Shown: in pieces, positions 36,063 to 47,225 of the stretch
How positions within the stretch are numbered: the first letter of the stretch is position 1
How the letters are laid out: each line of letters begins with the position of its first letter
Assembly (NCBI GenBank): GCA_022495995.1
Contig: JAFEMH010001303.1
Span: forward strand, 248,001-312,000
Origin: Adenophora triphylla var. japonica
Lineage: Eukaryota > Streptophyta > Magnoliopsida > Asterales > Campanulaceae
DNA length: 64,000 nucleotides
Direction: 5' to 3'
The notes under the pieces: generated by a model
Told to the model about the DNA's origin: nothing
Databases searched by the model: none
Seen by the model: the letters and a program-made list of their open reading frames with translations, nothing else
Position numbers and translations under genes: made by a program

Positions 36063-37408
36063 TATATAATAACTAAACCACATATTTTATTTTTTGGTAC
36101 AATAATTTTAATTATGCACATTTTTTATTTTATACAGTTATTTACACAGTGGAGTTTCAAAAACGAGGTCTTTCCCATGTTCATATTCTTCTTTTTCTTA
36201 AAAGTAAAGACCAAGCACTAATCGCTGAGGATGTCGACAAGTGTATAAGTGCTGAGATCCCCGATAAAGAAACTGATCCGGAATTGTACGAGGCCGTGAA
36301 AGAATATATGGTGCATGGTCCTTGTGGTGTTGCTAACCTAAAATCTCCTTGCATGGATAACAAAAGATGCATGAAGAACTTCCCCAAAAGCTTTAATGAA
36401 GGCACTTCCGTTGACGAGAACGGATATTATGTTTACCGGAGGAGAGACACTGGGGCAAATGTAGACAAAAACAGAGTTTTCCTTGATAATAGGTATATTG
36501 TGCCTTATAATCCACAGCTGTTGTTGAAGTACCGGGCTCACATCAACGTGGAATACTGCAATCAAAGCAAATCAATAAAGTACTTATTCAAGTATATCAG
36601 CAAGGGAAGTGACAGAATAGGGGTAGGTTTTGAAGTGAATGATGAAATTAAAAGGTATATCGATTGTCGATATGTCTCTGCATGTGAAGCGATGTGGAGA
36701 ATATTTGCATTTGATATCCATTACAGGACACCCGCTGTAGAGCGCTTATCTTTTCATTTAGAGGGAGACCAAACCATTCCTTTCAGAGATGGCGATTATC
36801 TTACGGATGTTGTGGGTAAGCCTACTGTTGGCCAATCACAATTTTTACAGTGGATGAAGATCAATCGTGAGAATCCAGAGGCTCGACAGTACAAGTATTA
36901 CGAATTTCCGCAACATTTTGTTTGGGATAAGTCAAAGCGAGAATGGCGTCCTAGAAGGAGAGGCACATCAATTGGACGAATTTATCATGTCCCCATCAAT
37001 TCAGGTGATATCTACTATTTGAGGCTGATGTTAAATCACATTGCTGGTGCTACGTGTTACAATGATTTGAGAACTGTAAATAATATAGTGCACGGTGATT
37101 ACAAAAAAACGTGTTATGCACTAGGATTGTTAGACGATGATAAGGAGTATGTTGATGGAATAAAAGAAGCAAGTCAATGGGGGTCACCGGATTATCTACG
37201 AAGACTTTTCGCAATGCTACTATTATCTAATAGTATGTCGAGGCCACAAGATGTCTGGAATCAAACTTGGCAAGTTCTGTCAGACGATGTCAACTACAAG
37301 CATCAAAAGAATTTTAACAATCCTGGTAAATACTTTATTATGTTAAATCATACTTTGACTAATAATCTTGGTCAATCTTTTATTCTATTGATTAGTTTTT
37401 CAACTATA

Positions 37409-37622
37409 CTCCCTTCGTCCTAGAAGAAGGCACACTTTTGGTAAAATTGATCAAACTTTGACTAACAATTAACAGATCAAGAGCAAATTCTGCCTGAAAA
37501 AACATCCCAAAGTAAGAATCCTACTTTCTATTTTGTTAGTGAGGGATTATATTGTATTTACATTAGTGGTTAAAGTTTGATCAAGTTTTCTCAAAGTTTC
37601 ACTTTTGCTGGGACGGAGGGAA
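37409..37622. mobile_element. Stowaway-like MITE in the second RepHel intron
   Basis: Ends CTCCCTTCGTCCTAG and CTGGGACGGAGGGAA are inverted repeats with TA on both sides (37407-37408, 37623-37624), the Stowaway pattern. 214 bp, non-coding, wholly within the intron. Confidence 0.75.
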
Positions 37623-39144
37623 TATTTAGTTAATCATTTTTTATCATTTTTTGTTTTGCTGTCAATCTATTTTATTATACATAGGTTTGACACTCAGTGA
37701 AGAGCAAGTTAAAAATTGTGCATTGGCTGAGATTGATAAGTTATTGGCAGCGAATTGCAGCGGTCTACAAAATTTTAAAGATATGCCTCAACCAAGCAAT
37801 TCTGTAATTTCTGATGCGGAGAATATGCTAATATTGGATGAAATGTCTTATGATGTTGAGGAGATGAAGGCAAAACACTCTAGATTACATAAATGTTTGA
37901 CTGAAGAATAAAGGATGGTTTATGAAAAGATCATGACGGCTATTGATAGAGGAGATGGTGGAGTTTTCTTTTTGTATGGGTATGGTGCCACGGGGAAGAC
38001 TTTCATATGGAAGACATTGTGCTCCGCCTTGCGAAGTAGGAGGGATATAGTTCTTCCGGTGGCTTCTAGCGGTATAGCTTCGTTGCTACTTCCGAGGGGT
38101 AGGACTGCTCACTCCAGATTTGGCATACCCATACAAGTCGATGAAAGCTCAACTTGCAGCAAGATTAAGCCAGGTTCTGATTTGTGTGGTCTCCTAAAGA
38201 AAACGAAGCTGATAATTTGGGATGAGGCTCCGATGGCCCACAAGCACTGCTTTGAGGCGCTTGACCTGAGCTTGAGGGACATTATGCGTACTCATCAGGC
38301 AAATATTGCCTGTTGTGCCTAAAGGAAGCCGACATGATATTGTACATGCTGTCATCAGTTCATCTAAACTTTGAAATTCGTGTGAGGTCCTAAAATTGAC
38401 AAAAAACATGAGATTGCAGGTAAATGATCTAATTTAAAACTCTTTACATATTACATTTCCCTGTTGCAGAAACTAAATGTTTCATCTCATTCATTGCCTA
38501 AATGTAGGTACGTTCCTCTTCTTCTTCTGATGTTCTAGAGATCAAAATTTTTGCTGAATGGATATTACGGGTAGGAGATGGGGATGTCGGTGAAGAAAAT
38601 GATGGAGAAGTTGACATTAAGTTACCCGATGATATTTTGATAAGAGATACAACTGATCCTATTGCAACCATCGTTGAAAACACGTATCCTGACATATTAC
38701 ACAATATGCGCATTGATGGATTTTTTCAGGATAGAGCAATTTTGGCACCAACTAATGAGATAGTAGATACTATCAATGATTATGTGATGTCGATGTTGCC
38801 CGGTGATGAAGTGTTGTATATGAGTTCTGATAGCATCAGCAAGGAGGACTGAGATATTGCTGGCCACGAGGATGTATTTTCTGTTGAATTTCTTAATACG
38901 ATTAAATGCTCCGGATTGCCGAACCATTCCATACGTCTGAAGGTTGGGTGTATAGTGATGCTACTCAGAAACATTGATCAAGCTTCAGAATTATGCAACG
39001 GAACGAGAATGATCGTTACAAATCTGGGAAAACATATAGTTGAAGCAAGAATGCTTTCAGGAAAGAATAAAGGAATGAAGGTGTTTGTGCCCAGAATGAT
39101 GTTGAGCCCGTCAGATATGACAGGAAAAACCAAAGTTAGTACTA

Positions 39145-39674
39145 TGAAGCATGCTTCAATACTTATTTTTGAAGCATGCTTCAAAAATAAGTATTGTTAC
39201 TTTGAAAAGTCATCAAAATTATTGTGTTACCGGATCCGGTCGCCCTTAAGTCTCGGCCAGACTTGTGCGGCCGCCCAAGTCATTGTGAGGACGCCCTATT
39301 GCTTCGGTCGGTTTTGTGCGGCCGCCATTGCTCTTGTGTGGCCACCCTTAATCTCCTTTGCTGGGTTGGATCTGGTGTTGGGCTGATGTTTTGATTTGGG
39401 TTTTATTCTTGGGCTATGATTTGTTGTTTTGTGGTTTTAGAGTTGGGTTATATTCCAGCTCATCGATGTAATTTTATTATTTATCATTAATAAAATTTCC
39501 CAGTTGTCGTCCTGGTTCTCTTAAAAAATGAATGGTCAGGTTGTTCTGATACCACAATATTCTCTCTGATGGGTCAAGCTTTTACATGAGCTGGTTACGC
39601 ATAAAAGATTTATAGTGCATTTTAGTTACTTTTGTTGGGGGTGCTTTAATGGGTTTTTGTTGGTTTACTTACAG
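39145..39674. other. GC-richer Helitron segment after the helicase, no gene recognised
   Basis: Starts with a palindrome around GAAGCATGCTTC (39147-39185) and a 50-bp copy of 33737-33790. A CGGCCGCC-containing stretch (39225-39350) and intron-like text ending in TTTACTTACAG follow. It could be captured gene sequence, but I cannot name it. Confidence 0.4.
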
Positions 39675-39746
39675 GCGTTCATGCTGAGAAGAGATGCAGA
39701 GGAGCCTCTTGGTCATGCTGAGGCCATGATTGCAGATGTGTATTAA
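39675..39746 (+). pseudogene. captured C-terminal exon of an unidentified gene
   Basis: After a clear acceptor (TTACTTACAG) the open stretch reads AFMLRRDAEEPLGHAEAMIA then DVY and a TAA stop. The length, base composition and acceptor suggest a real terminal exon taken from a host gene. I do not recognise the protein. Confidence 0.35.
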
Positions 39747-40015
39747 TTGCATTATCAGTTGTTTACTTTGTATTAGTTGGTTGCATTAAGATATAGATGA
39801 CATTTATCATTCCATTCCCAAACTTCCTTAATAGATGGTTTGATTTTAAAGAATTGAATGAAAGAGAGCCTCATAAAATTAATTGATTATTTTAATAGAT
39901 GTTTCCAGTTGGTTGTTGAAGAGGTCCAAACTTTAATTCTGTACTATAGTTTTAAGACTCTCTCTCTCTGAAAAAGCTTTGCGTCAGTTTTTCTTAATTG
40001 ATTAGCTTTATTATT

Positions 40016-40045
40016 CCCGTCGAATTTCGACGGGCTATGAACTAG
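40016..40045 (+). terminator. Helitron 3' end: hairpin plus CTAG
   Basis: A 7-bp stem (CCCGTCG / CGACGGG) with a 5-base loop lies 11 nt before the terminal CTAG, followed by host T. This is the replication stop signal of Helitrons. Confidence 0.92.
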
Positions 40046-40417
40046 TTATTTATTAGAGTACTTTCTCTAGTTCAAATACATTAATGACCCAAAAGTTTCC
40101 TTTTTATAAACGTCTTTCTCATGTTGTATTATTTCTATAAATTACTACATCATATATAAATGTATATTACTGCATAACCGAATACAATAATGCATGATGT
40201 AAGTTTGTAGAGTTTAAAGGAAGTGAAAAATAAATTTAGTATTTGGATTCCTACAAAATACAAGGCTAGAGAGAATTTATATTTCGATTATATACCCAGA
40301 AAAAAAACATATAAAAACAAAAGTATATGTATCCTTAATATTTTTCTTTTAATTTATATTTACAACTCTATTATCAACCGATAACTTCAACTTGAGTCTT
40401 TTTTCTACTATTCCTCT

Positions 40418-41310
40418 TCAGACAATATCAATATCAACCTTGCAAAGTGGGCATATAGCACTTCTAATCAACCATTCTTCTATGCACTGTAAAAAAATAA
40501 AAATAAAAGGATAAATTGCCAAAAAAGATAATTGATTTGAAAACAAAATAATTACAAAAAATATGTGTTTTACATGTGGATGAAACGTATGGTGGCAGGG
40601 AAGTTCGCATAGCATCTCGCCACTAGTCAGTGCGTCCAAACAAATAGTACACACCTCATATTCATCGACATGCTTGTCATAAGATAACAGACATTTGTTA
40701 GTAAAATAAGTTATAAAACCTAAGTAATGAATTACATAACAATGGAGTATACCTTATCAACCACAAATAGTGGCAAACGATGGACTGCAGTCAAAATCGA
40801 GCGAACCCGGTTTTCTTCTGGAATATCATGCTGGATTTCTACCACATAGATATGCAATCCAACTATGAGAAATTCTATGAAAAATGACACGTACCCAGAT
40901 ACCGAGCACGTTCCCTTTCTATAACTAAGATTTATGCCCGTATTATACACACCATGCCAAAAAAATCTGGCTCCTATCAGCAGTGGTATCTCTGCAACTA
41001 TAAAGGAGGTCCTGCGCATATAGTTATTATACATGTTAGAATTAAATAAAATAATGAATAGGATCAAAAATATAAAAATGAAAAAAAATATTTACCATAA
41101 TGCAAGCTCCAATAATAGAGGATGCCACCTTATTGAAGCAGGGTTTGCTCTAGTAAACAAATTTTGAGGGCCAACAGTCATATATGTATATGCATGCTGA
41201 ACAACCATGGCAAGTATATTTGCCAGGGCTGCGACGGAAGAAGACCATAACAAAATTTTGAGATATATAATAAGTATTACATCCTCGGTCTTGATATCTT
41301 CAGTTTCAAA
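40418..41310 (-). CDS. membrane RING-H2 finger protein, copy 3 (5' end not found)
   Basis: Exons 41310-41096, 41011-40753, 40672-40574 and 40486-40418 keep phase and all eight zinc ligands. Unlike copy 2, the second exon has the normal 259 nt, although this unit is otherwise the near twin of Q. Text differs from copy 1 at a few residues (GINLSYRKGTCSV, IPEENRV, RSAICPLC). Its upstream flank is the short form, joined directly to a T repeat at ~41417, so if the promoter or first exon lies in the sequence deleted from Q and R, this copy may be silent. The downstream side runs into the Helitron 3' end 372 bp beyond the stop codon. Confidence 0.68.
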
Positions 41311-41416
41311 CTATAAACGTGAAATCAAATATTAGAAAGAGGGGAGTGGTGTATTCATGTGTTGGGATGCATATTTGACTAAATGATTGGGCCTTGTTTG
41401 GAAGGTAATGTGCCAA

Positions 41417-43381
41417 TGTATTCCAATCCACGTCATATTTGAATTTTCCAAGTTTAGTAAGATTTGGTATTTGTTGTGAAGAAACAAACTCCATACTTTG
41501 AAGAATCAAAGAAGAGAGAAAATATATATATCTTACACGACTCTATATCTTACTAACATCTACGTATTTTTTGCATTACCAATGAATTGCATGAAAAAAA
41601 GGATTATTGAGTGTTGATTAATAATTTTACTAATATGATAGTAACATATGCGAAAAAATTATATGAGATAGGTTGTTAGTTCACATGTATCATTCAATTT
41701 CAGTTCTAAGTTTCGTTTAGTTCATCTGACAAAATTCTATTTTCTCGCTTTTATAACATAATAATGGTGGAAACAAATCAACAATTTATTGAAAATGTCG
41801 GTTGCTAACCAATCAACCAACTAGTTAGAGACTGTTTTTTTGTAGTTAATATTTTGGCCACTGAATTGCAACCGAATTGTATTTGACTTGCAACTGAATT
41901 GCAATTGAACATTTTTCATATCTAAAATTACCAACTAATTTGATTCGAGCTCGAACAGTCATATTGGGCTCGAGCTCGAGCTCGAGAAAAGCTTGAGCTC
42001 GATAACTTTTATACGAGCTCGAGCTCGAAACTTCGAAGCTCGACTAGGCTCGGCTCGTTTATAGCCTATGTACCTAGTCTCAATTTTGTCTAGATGAGAG
42101 ATTTGGAGGGAAAAGTGCTCTACTGACTTCAATCATTATATAGTAATAGAAGTTGCTAAAGCCACCCAAAGACATGTACACACTCCAAGCGTGGTGGCCC
42201 CCACGAGTCCTCTGAATGCGGGAAAACATCTGGCTGCTTTTGCCATATGTAATAGTATACGTAACGAGGTCGTAGGAGAATTTAGATTATTGCAAATAAA
42301 ATGAGATTTGTTAGGAATAATTTGTAACGAGAAATTAGATTATTTCAGATAAAATAGGATTTTGTTATGGAAATTAGGCAAGCTGTTTATAATGAAGAGT
42401 TAGCTTCATCAATGAAGCAAGGTTGTTATAATCTGAGCTAGTCCTCCATATATACTGAGTAATTAACTTACAAGTTACTACGAATTTGTATCTTTTCAAA
42501 AAAGATAAAAATTACTAATCTAGGGTTTTTTTTTCAATATTCTTAGAAGAAACTTATTTAAGATTTTGGAAAAAAAAATACTTATTTATTGATTGAGGAA
42601 GTAATTACTTTTACTGCCATGTATTCCAATCCACATCATATTTGAATTTTCCAAGTTTAGTAAGATTTGGTATTTGTTGTGAAGAAACATACTCCATACT
42701 TTGAAGAATCAAAGAAGAGAGAGAAAATATATATATCTTACACGATTCTATATCTTACTGACATCTACGTATTTTTTGCATTACCAACAAATTGCATGAA
42801 AAAAAGGATTATTGAGTGTTGATTAATAATTTTACTAATATGATAGTAACATATGCAAAAAAAAATTATATGAGATAGGTTGTTAGTTCATATGTATCAT
42901 TCAATTTCAGTTCTAAGTTTCGTTTAGTTCATCTGACAAAATTCTATTTTCTCATTTTTATAACATAATAATGGTGGAAAGAAATCAAAAATTTATCAAA
43001 AATGTCGGTTGCTAACCAATCAACCAACTAGTTAGAGAATGTTTTTTTGTAGTTAATATTTTGGCCACTGAATTGCAACCGAATTGTATTTGACTTGCGA
43101 CTGGATTGCAATTGAACATTTTTCATATCTAAAATTACCAACTAATTTGAAATTAATCTCATTTTGTTGTAAGTTTTGCGTCTAACCTGTGACACAACGT
43201 AAATTGTGGCAATGTTGTCATTAAATTTGTCGTTAATTAGTTTTTAAAAAATAAAATAATATAAAAATATTTTTGAAAATATTTTAGACGCTAAACAGTA
43301 GCTAAGTTTGGACATATTCATCTTAACTTATTAGGTGGCTAAATTTGTAGCTAATTAAAATGTTTTAGTCACTGCTAAATG
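41417..43381. repeat. T repeats T5 (5'-truncated) and T6 (unit R)
   Basis: Same join as T3 and near-identical to it. T6 starts at 42411. GAGCTC block at 41945-42058. Confidence 0.85.
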
Positions 43382-43474
43382 TGTTGGGTTTTATGGGTCC
43401 ATGCGCAGCGGAATTAAGCATCAAATTAACAAAAACTCAAGCCCTAAGATCCGTTCTATATGATTAAATTGAAT
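43382..43474 (-). repeat. copia LTR fragment opening unit S
   Basis: Same fragment and same 2-bp deletion as at 25917. Confidence 0.85.
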
Positions 43475-43945
43475 TTACGTGTGAGTATTTCTTAATCTAA
43501 TCGCATGTCATCCCGAGATATTTATCTAATGTCAAGCGGTACTAAGGGAGTATGTACTATTATTTATTAGAGTACTTTCTCTAGTTCAAATACATTAATG
43601 ACCCAAAAGTTTCCTTTTTATAAACGTCTTTCTCATATTGTATTATTTATGTTGTATTATTTCTATAAATTACTACATCATATATAAATGTATACTACTG
43701 CATAACCGAATACAATAATGCATGATGTAAGTTTGTAGAGTTTAAAGGAAGTGAAAAATAAATTTAGTATTTGGATTCCTACAAAATACAAGGCTAGAGA
43801 GAATTTATATTTCGATTATATACCCAGAAAAAAAACATATAAAAACAAAAGTATATGCATCCTTAATATTTTTATTTTAATTTATATTTACAACTCTATT
43901 ATCAACCGATAACTTCAACTTGAGTCTTTTTTATACTATTCCTCA

Positions 43946-44838
43946 TCAGACAATATCAATATCAACCTTGCAAAGTGGGCATATAGCACTTCTGATCAAC
44001 CATGCTTCTATGCACTGTAAAAAAATAAAAATAAAAGGATAAATTGCCCAAAAAGATAATTGATTTGAAAACAAAATAATTACAAAAAATATGTGTTTTA
44101 CATGTGGATGAAACGTATGGTGGCAGGGAAGTTCGCATAGCATCTCGCCACTAGTCAGTGCGTCCAAACAAATAGTATACACCTCATATTCATCGACATG
44201 CTTGTCATAAGATAACAGACATTTGTTAGTAAAATAAGTTATAAAACCTAAGTAATGAATTACATAACAATGGAGTATACCTTATCAACCACAAATAGTG
44301 GCAAATGATGGACTGCAGTCAAAATCGAGCGAACCCGGTTTTCTTCTGGAATATCATGCTGGATTTCTACCACATAGATATGCAATCCAACTATGAGAAA
44401 TGCTATGAAAAATGACACGTACCCAGATACCGAGCACGTTCCCTTTCTATAACTAAGATCTATGCCCGTATTATACACACCATGCCAAAAAAATCTGGCC
44501 CCTATCAGCAGTGGTATCACTGCAACTATAAAGGAGGTCCTGCGCATATAGTTATTATACATGTTAGAATTAAGTAAAATAATGAATAGGATCAAAAATA
44601 TAAAAATGAAAAAAAATATTTACCATAATGCAAGCTCCATGAATAGAGGATGCCACCTTATTGAAGCAGGGTTTGCTCTAGTAAACAAATTTTGAGGGCC
44701 AACAGTCATATATGTATATGCATGCTGAACAACCATGGCAAGTATATTTGCCAGGGCTGCGACGGAAGAAGACCATAACAAAACTTTGAGATATATAATA
44801 AGTATTACATCCTCGGTCTTGATATCTTCAGTTTCAAA
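43946..44838 (-). pseudogene. membrane RING-H2 finger gene, copy 4, first zinc ligand lost
   Basis: Exons 44838-44624, 44539-44281, 44200-44102 and 44014-43946 are all open and in phase. However, the first zinc-binding Cys of the finger is Tyr here (EVYTIC in place of EVCTIC; codon TAT). The residue pattern after the sixth ligand is CIEAW rather than CIEEW. Loss of one ligand normally destroys a RING fold. The membrane part is intact, so a membrane protein without ligase activity could be made if the gene is expressed. Confidence 0.68.
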
Positions 44839-45354
44839 CTATAAACGTGAAATCAAATATTAGAAAGAGGGGAGTGGTGTATTCATGTGTTGGGATACAT
44901 ATTTGACTAAATGATTGGGCCTTGTTTGGAAGGTAATGTGCCAATGTTTATGTTTTCGACTAGAAAAGACAAAAGAATATGAGCCCATCAGCAATGGCGG
45001 AGCTAGGAATTTAGTGAGGGAGGAGGGCAAGAGAATTTGGAGCAAAAAATGATAAATGAGATTCGGGGTAGCGTCCCCGGTTTTTTTTGGTGTTTTTTTT
45101 TCCATTTTCAATAACAACTTTAGACATACTTAGACATAGACATAAATATATTTAAGTAATTACTTTTCAATGGCACAATAATACAATCGGTCTTTTATAT
45201 GATTCAACACATGTATAATATAATTACATGTACCAAAAATTTCAATATATATAATTGTTCAATGGACAAATCACACCTATCATATCAGAGTTGGTCTTAC
45301 AAAAAACGCATTTTTCCTGGCACTTAGGAAAAACGTGTTTTGTTTTCCCCGTTT
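44839..45354. other. upstream flank of RING copy 4, no gene recognised
   Basis: Near-identical to 17849-18359. The open minus-strand frames in both (17870-18127 and 44860-45117) come from repetitive sequence. Confidence 0.4.
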
Positions 45355-45800
45355 TTGTCAGTGCCAGTTTAACAAAGTGTCAGTGCATGTGTAACAAAAG
45401 TGCCAGTGTAAAAAAGTGCCAGACCAATTTAACAAAGTGCCAGAGCATGTGTAACAAAGTGCCAGTGTAAAAAGTGCCAATGCCAGTTTAACAAAGTGTC
45501 AGTACACTAACACTAGCACTTTATTAAATTGGCACCGGCGCTTTTACACGGGCACTTTTATATACACGAACTGGCACTCTTCACACTGGCACTCTGTTAC
45601 ACTAACACTGGCACTTTGTTACACTACCAAACACTGGCACTCTTTTTTGCTGGCACTCCTAAACACATGCACTGGCACTCCAAAACACATGCACTGGCAT
45701 CTAATTACACACATGCACCGGCACTTTCTATGTCCAATGCTGGCACTCTTTATCTACAACACTGGTACTCAATTGACAAACACTGGTACTCAATTGACAA
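45355..45800. repeat. inverted array of ~20-bp GTGCCAGT-type repeats (unit S)
   Basis: Duplicate of 18360-18800 with point changes, again one orientation first (to ~45500) and then the opposite. Confidence 0.85.
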
Positions 45801-46213
45801 TTATAATGGACCAAGTCAATTTGTAATTAACAATTTAGCTCAGTTCGATCAGCCTCAAGATTCCAACATTGATGATTATAATGGACCAAGGCAATTTGTA
45901 ATTAACAATTTAGCTCACTTCGATCAGCCTCAAGATTCCAACATTGATGTTGCTGCCGGCTACGATTTCGATGATGGCGTACACGCCTCCGCTGGAAGCC
46001 GCGAGCGTAAACGAGGTAAGCGGCCGAATCTTAAATATAATGGAGCTCAGTCTGTGATTGATTAAATTTTGAGATCTATATATGATTGTTAATTGTAATT
46101 AACAATTTCCGGTGATTGATTTGTCTAGGAGTGCCATGGACGGAGGAGGAGCACAAACTGTTGGGCGCTGCGAGCGATGCGGGATGGGAAAGAGTCAACG
46201 ACGTATTCTAAAA
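45801..46213 (+). pseudogene. fragment of a MYB-like gene, better preserved copy (unit S)
   Basis: Exon 1 ends at 46015 (GSRERKR), and exon 2 starts at 46129 after TTGTCTAG and reads GVPWTEEEHKLLGAASDAGW before a TAA at ~46211. RERKR-GVPWTEEEH is the classic approach to the SANT/MYB repeat of DIVARICATA/MYBS-like proteins, which bind DNA as single-repeat factors. Only the first helix is recognisable. Exon 1 has two in-frame 25-residue repeats. The upstream frame runs back into the GCCAGT block, so the true start is lost. Confidence 0.5.
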
Positions 46214-46313
46214 ACACGTTTTTTTAAGCTCACAAAAAACGCATTTTTTACAAGAATTTGGCATCATATCAAAAGAAAAATCTTAAATATAAAACATTTT
46301 ACTTTAAAATATA

Positions 46314-46586
46314 CTTTATTCGTCCTACCAAAGTTAAACTCTTTGCCAAATGTCTCATTCAAAATTATATTTTCCTAAAATAAATATAATACTTCTATAT
46401 TTAATAAGGCTCACATTTTACTTAAAAAAATAAGACTCACTTTTATACTCACAACAACTATCCGATTGCTATTTTCTCCCTCATTCTCTCTCTTCTTTCT
46501 CATTTTTCATACTCACAACATTTACACATTTACATTTAATTTTTGTGTCCAAAATATAAAAGTAATTTTTAGTGGGACAAAAGAAG
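46314..46586. mobile_element. Stowaway-like MITE (unit S)
   Basis: Same element and same flanks as 19331-19603. Confidence 0.6.
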
Positions 46587-47225
46587 TATAGTTATATTAC
46601 ACAGTGAAAAGTTGTTTTGCAATAAAAACAAAAATTAAGGAGGGATAGTTGCCCCTGCTTGCCCCTGCTTGCCCCCGCCTGTGCCCAACGGCCTATACAG
46701 TCCGACTCCATAAATTCTGGACCGACACATCCTGCTACCCATTTGGGCCATTGAGCCGGCCTAAGGTATGGTAGACCCGTCTTTCCATACACGTGTAAAA
46801 TAATGAAAATGTCTATAAAATTTGTAAATATGCAAAAAATTATCCAAATTATAAGGCTAATTTGGATTTAATATCCAAGCTATTATCTATTAAATACAAA
46901 TTAATTCAACTTTTTTTTTTCATCCAAGATACCTTCCCATTGACGATATTCATTTTCTCAGTTAAATGAGCATGTGACAAATACGTGACATATATTTCAA
47001 GAGTAAAATAGAAAAATCAATAAAATAAACACTCAAGGTTCTAGATGTGAAATTGATGTAAAGTAAACGCAGCAGAATAGTAACCAAGGCTTGATCAAAA
47101 TCAAAACCTTCTGCAAGGAAATCACGATTCCTTAGATAACAAGAACTTCTAAAGAATATCTTCTGCAAGCCAATAAAATTGACCAAGGGTTTTGCAAGAT
47201 GCAAACTGAAATTCAAATCCACATC
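46587..47225. other. no gene recognised (unit S spacer)
   Basis: Copy of 19604-20230. It has a short tandem GCTTGCCCCT gain at ~46657, the main length difference between the two. Confidence 0.5.

Larger units (their letters stand above)
34988..39144 (+). pseudogene. Helitron Rep-helicase (RepHel), decayed
   Basis: A full protein would nick and join DNA (HUH-Y2 Rep) and unwind it (PIF1 helicase). Visible parts: a Helitron-like N domain (34988-35921), an intron (35922-36137), the HUH motif H-V-H at 36176-36184, and a tyrosine motif YLFKYISKG. A second intron (37326-37684) holds a MITE. The helicase part has Walker A GYGATGKT (usually GYGGTGKT) near 37980 and Walker B IIWDEAPM. Defects: TAA at 37909-37911 where Gln is usual; loss of the segment leading to GGDFRQ plus a frameshift near 38300, with the text resuming as ILPVVPKGSRHDIVHA; a stop in the CEVLKLTKNMRL segment; TGA at 38850. 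The C-terminal motifs after MMLSPSDMTGKTKV are absent. The start is uncertain: the frame is open from 34940, and the usual upstream N-terminal part is missing. The Rep half is open; the helicase half is dead. Confidence 0.9.
26095..40045 (+). mobile_element. Helitron with RepHel remnant and captured gene pieces
   Basis: The insertion starts TCTATATACTATATGAAAGC and ends with the 7-bp stem hairpin CCCGTCG-AATTT-CGACGGG, then CTATGAACTAG. It sits between A and T, with no target duplication, all as expected of a Helitron. The limits are exact because units P, Q and S keep the empty site (GTACTATTATTTATT, e.g. 43555), and joining 26094 to 40046 restores it. Contents on the plus strand: cyclin A exons (27128-27804), a TypA-like exon (28241-28326), a Rep-like mini-gene (30150-30733), a decayed Rep-helicase gene (34988-39144) and an unidentified terminal exon (39675-39746). 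A second Helitron-like 5' end lies at 34617, so this may be one element nested in or fused to another. Confidence 0.92.
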
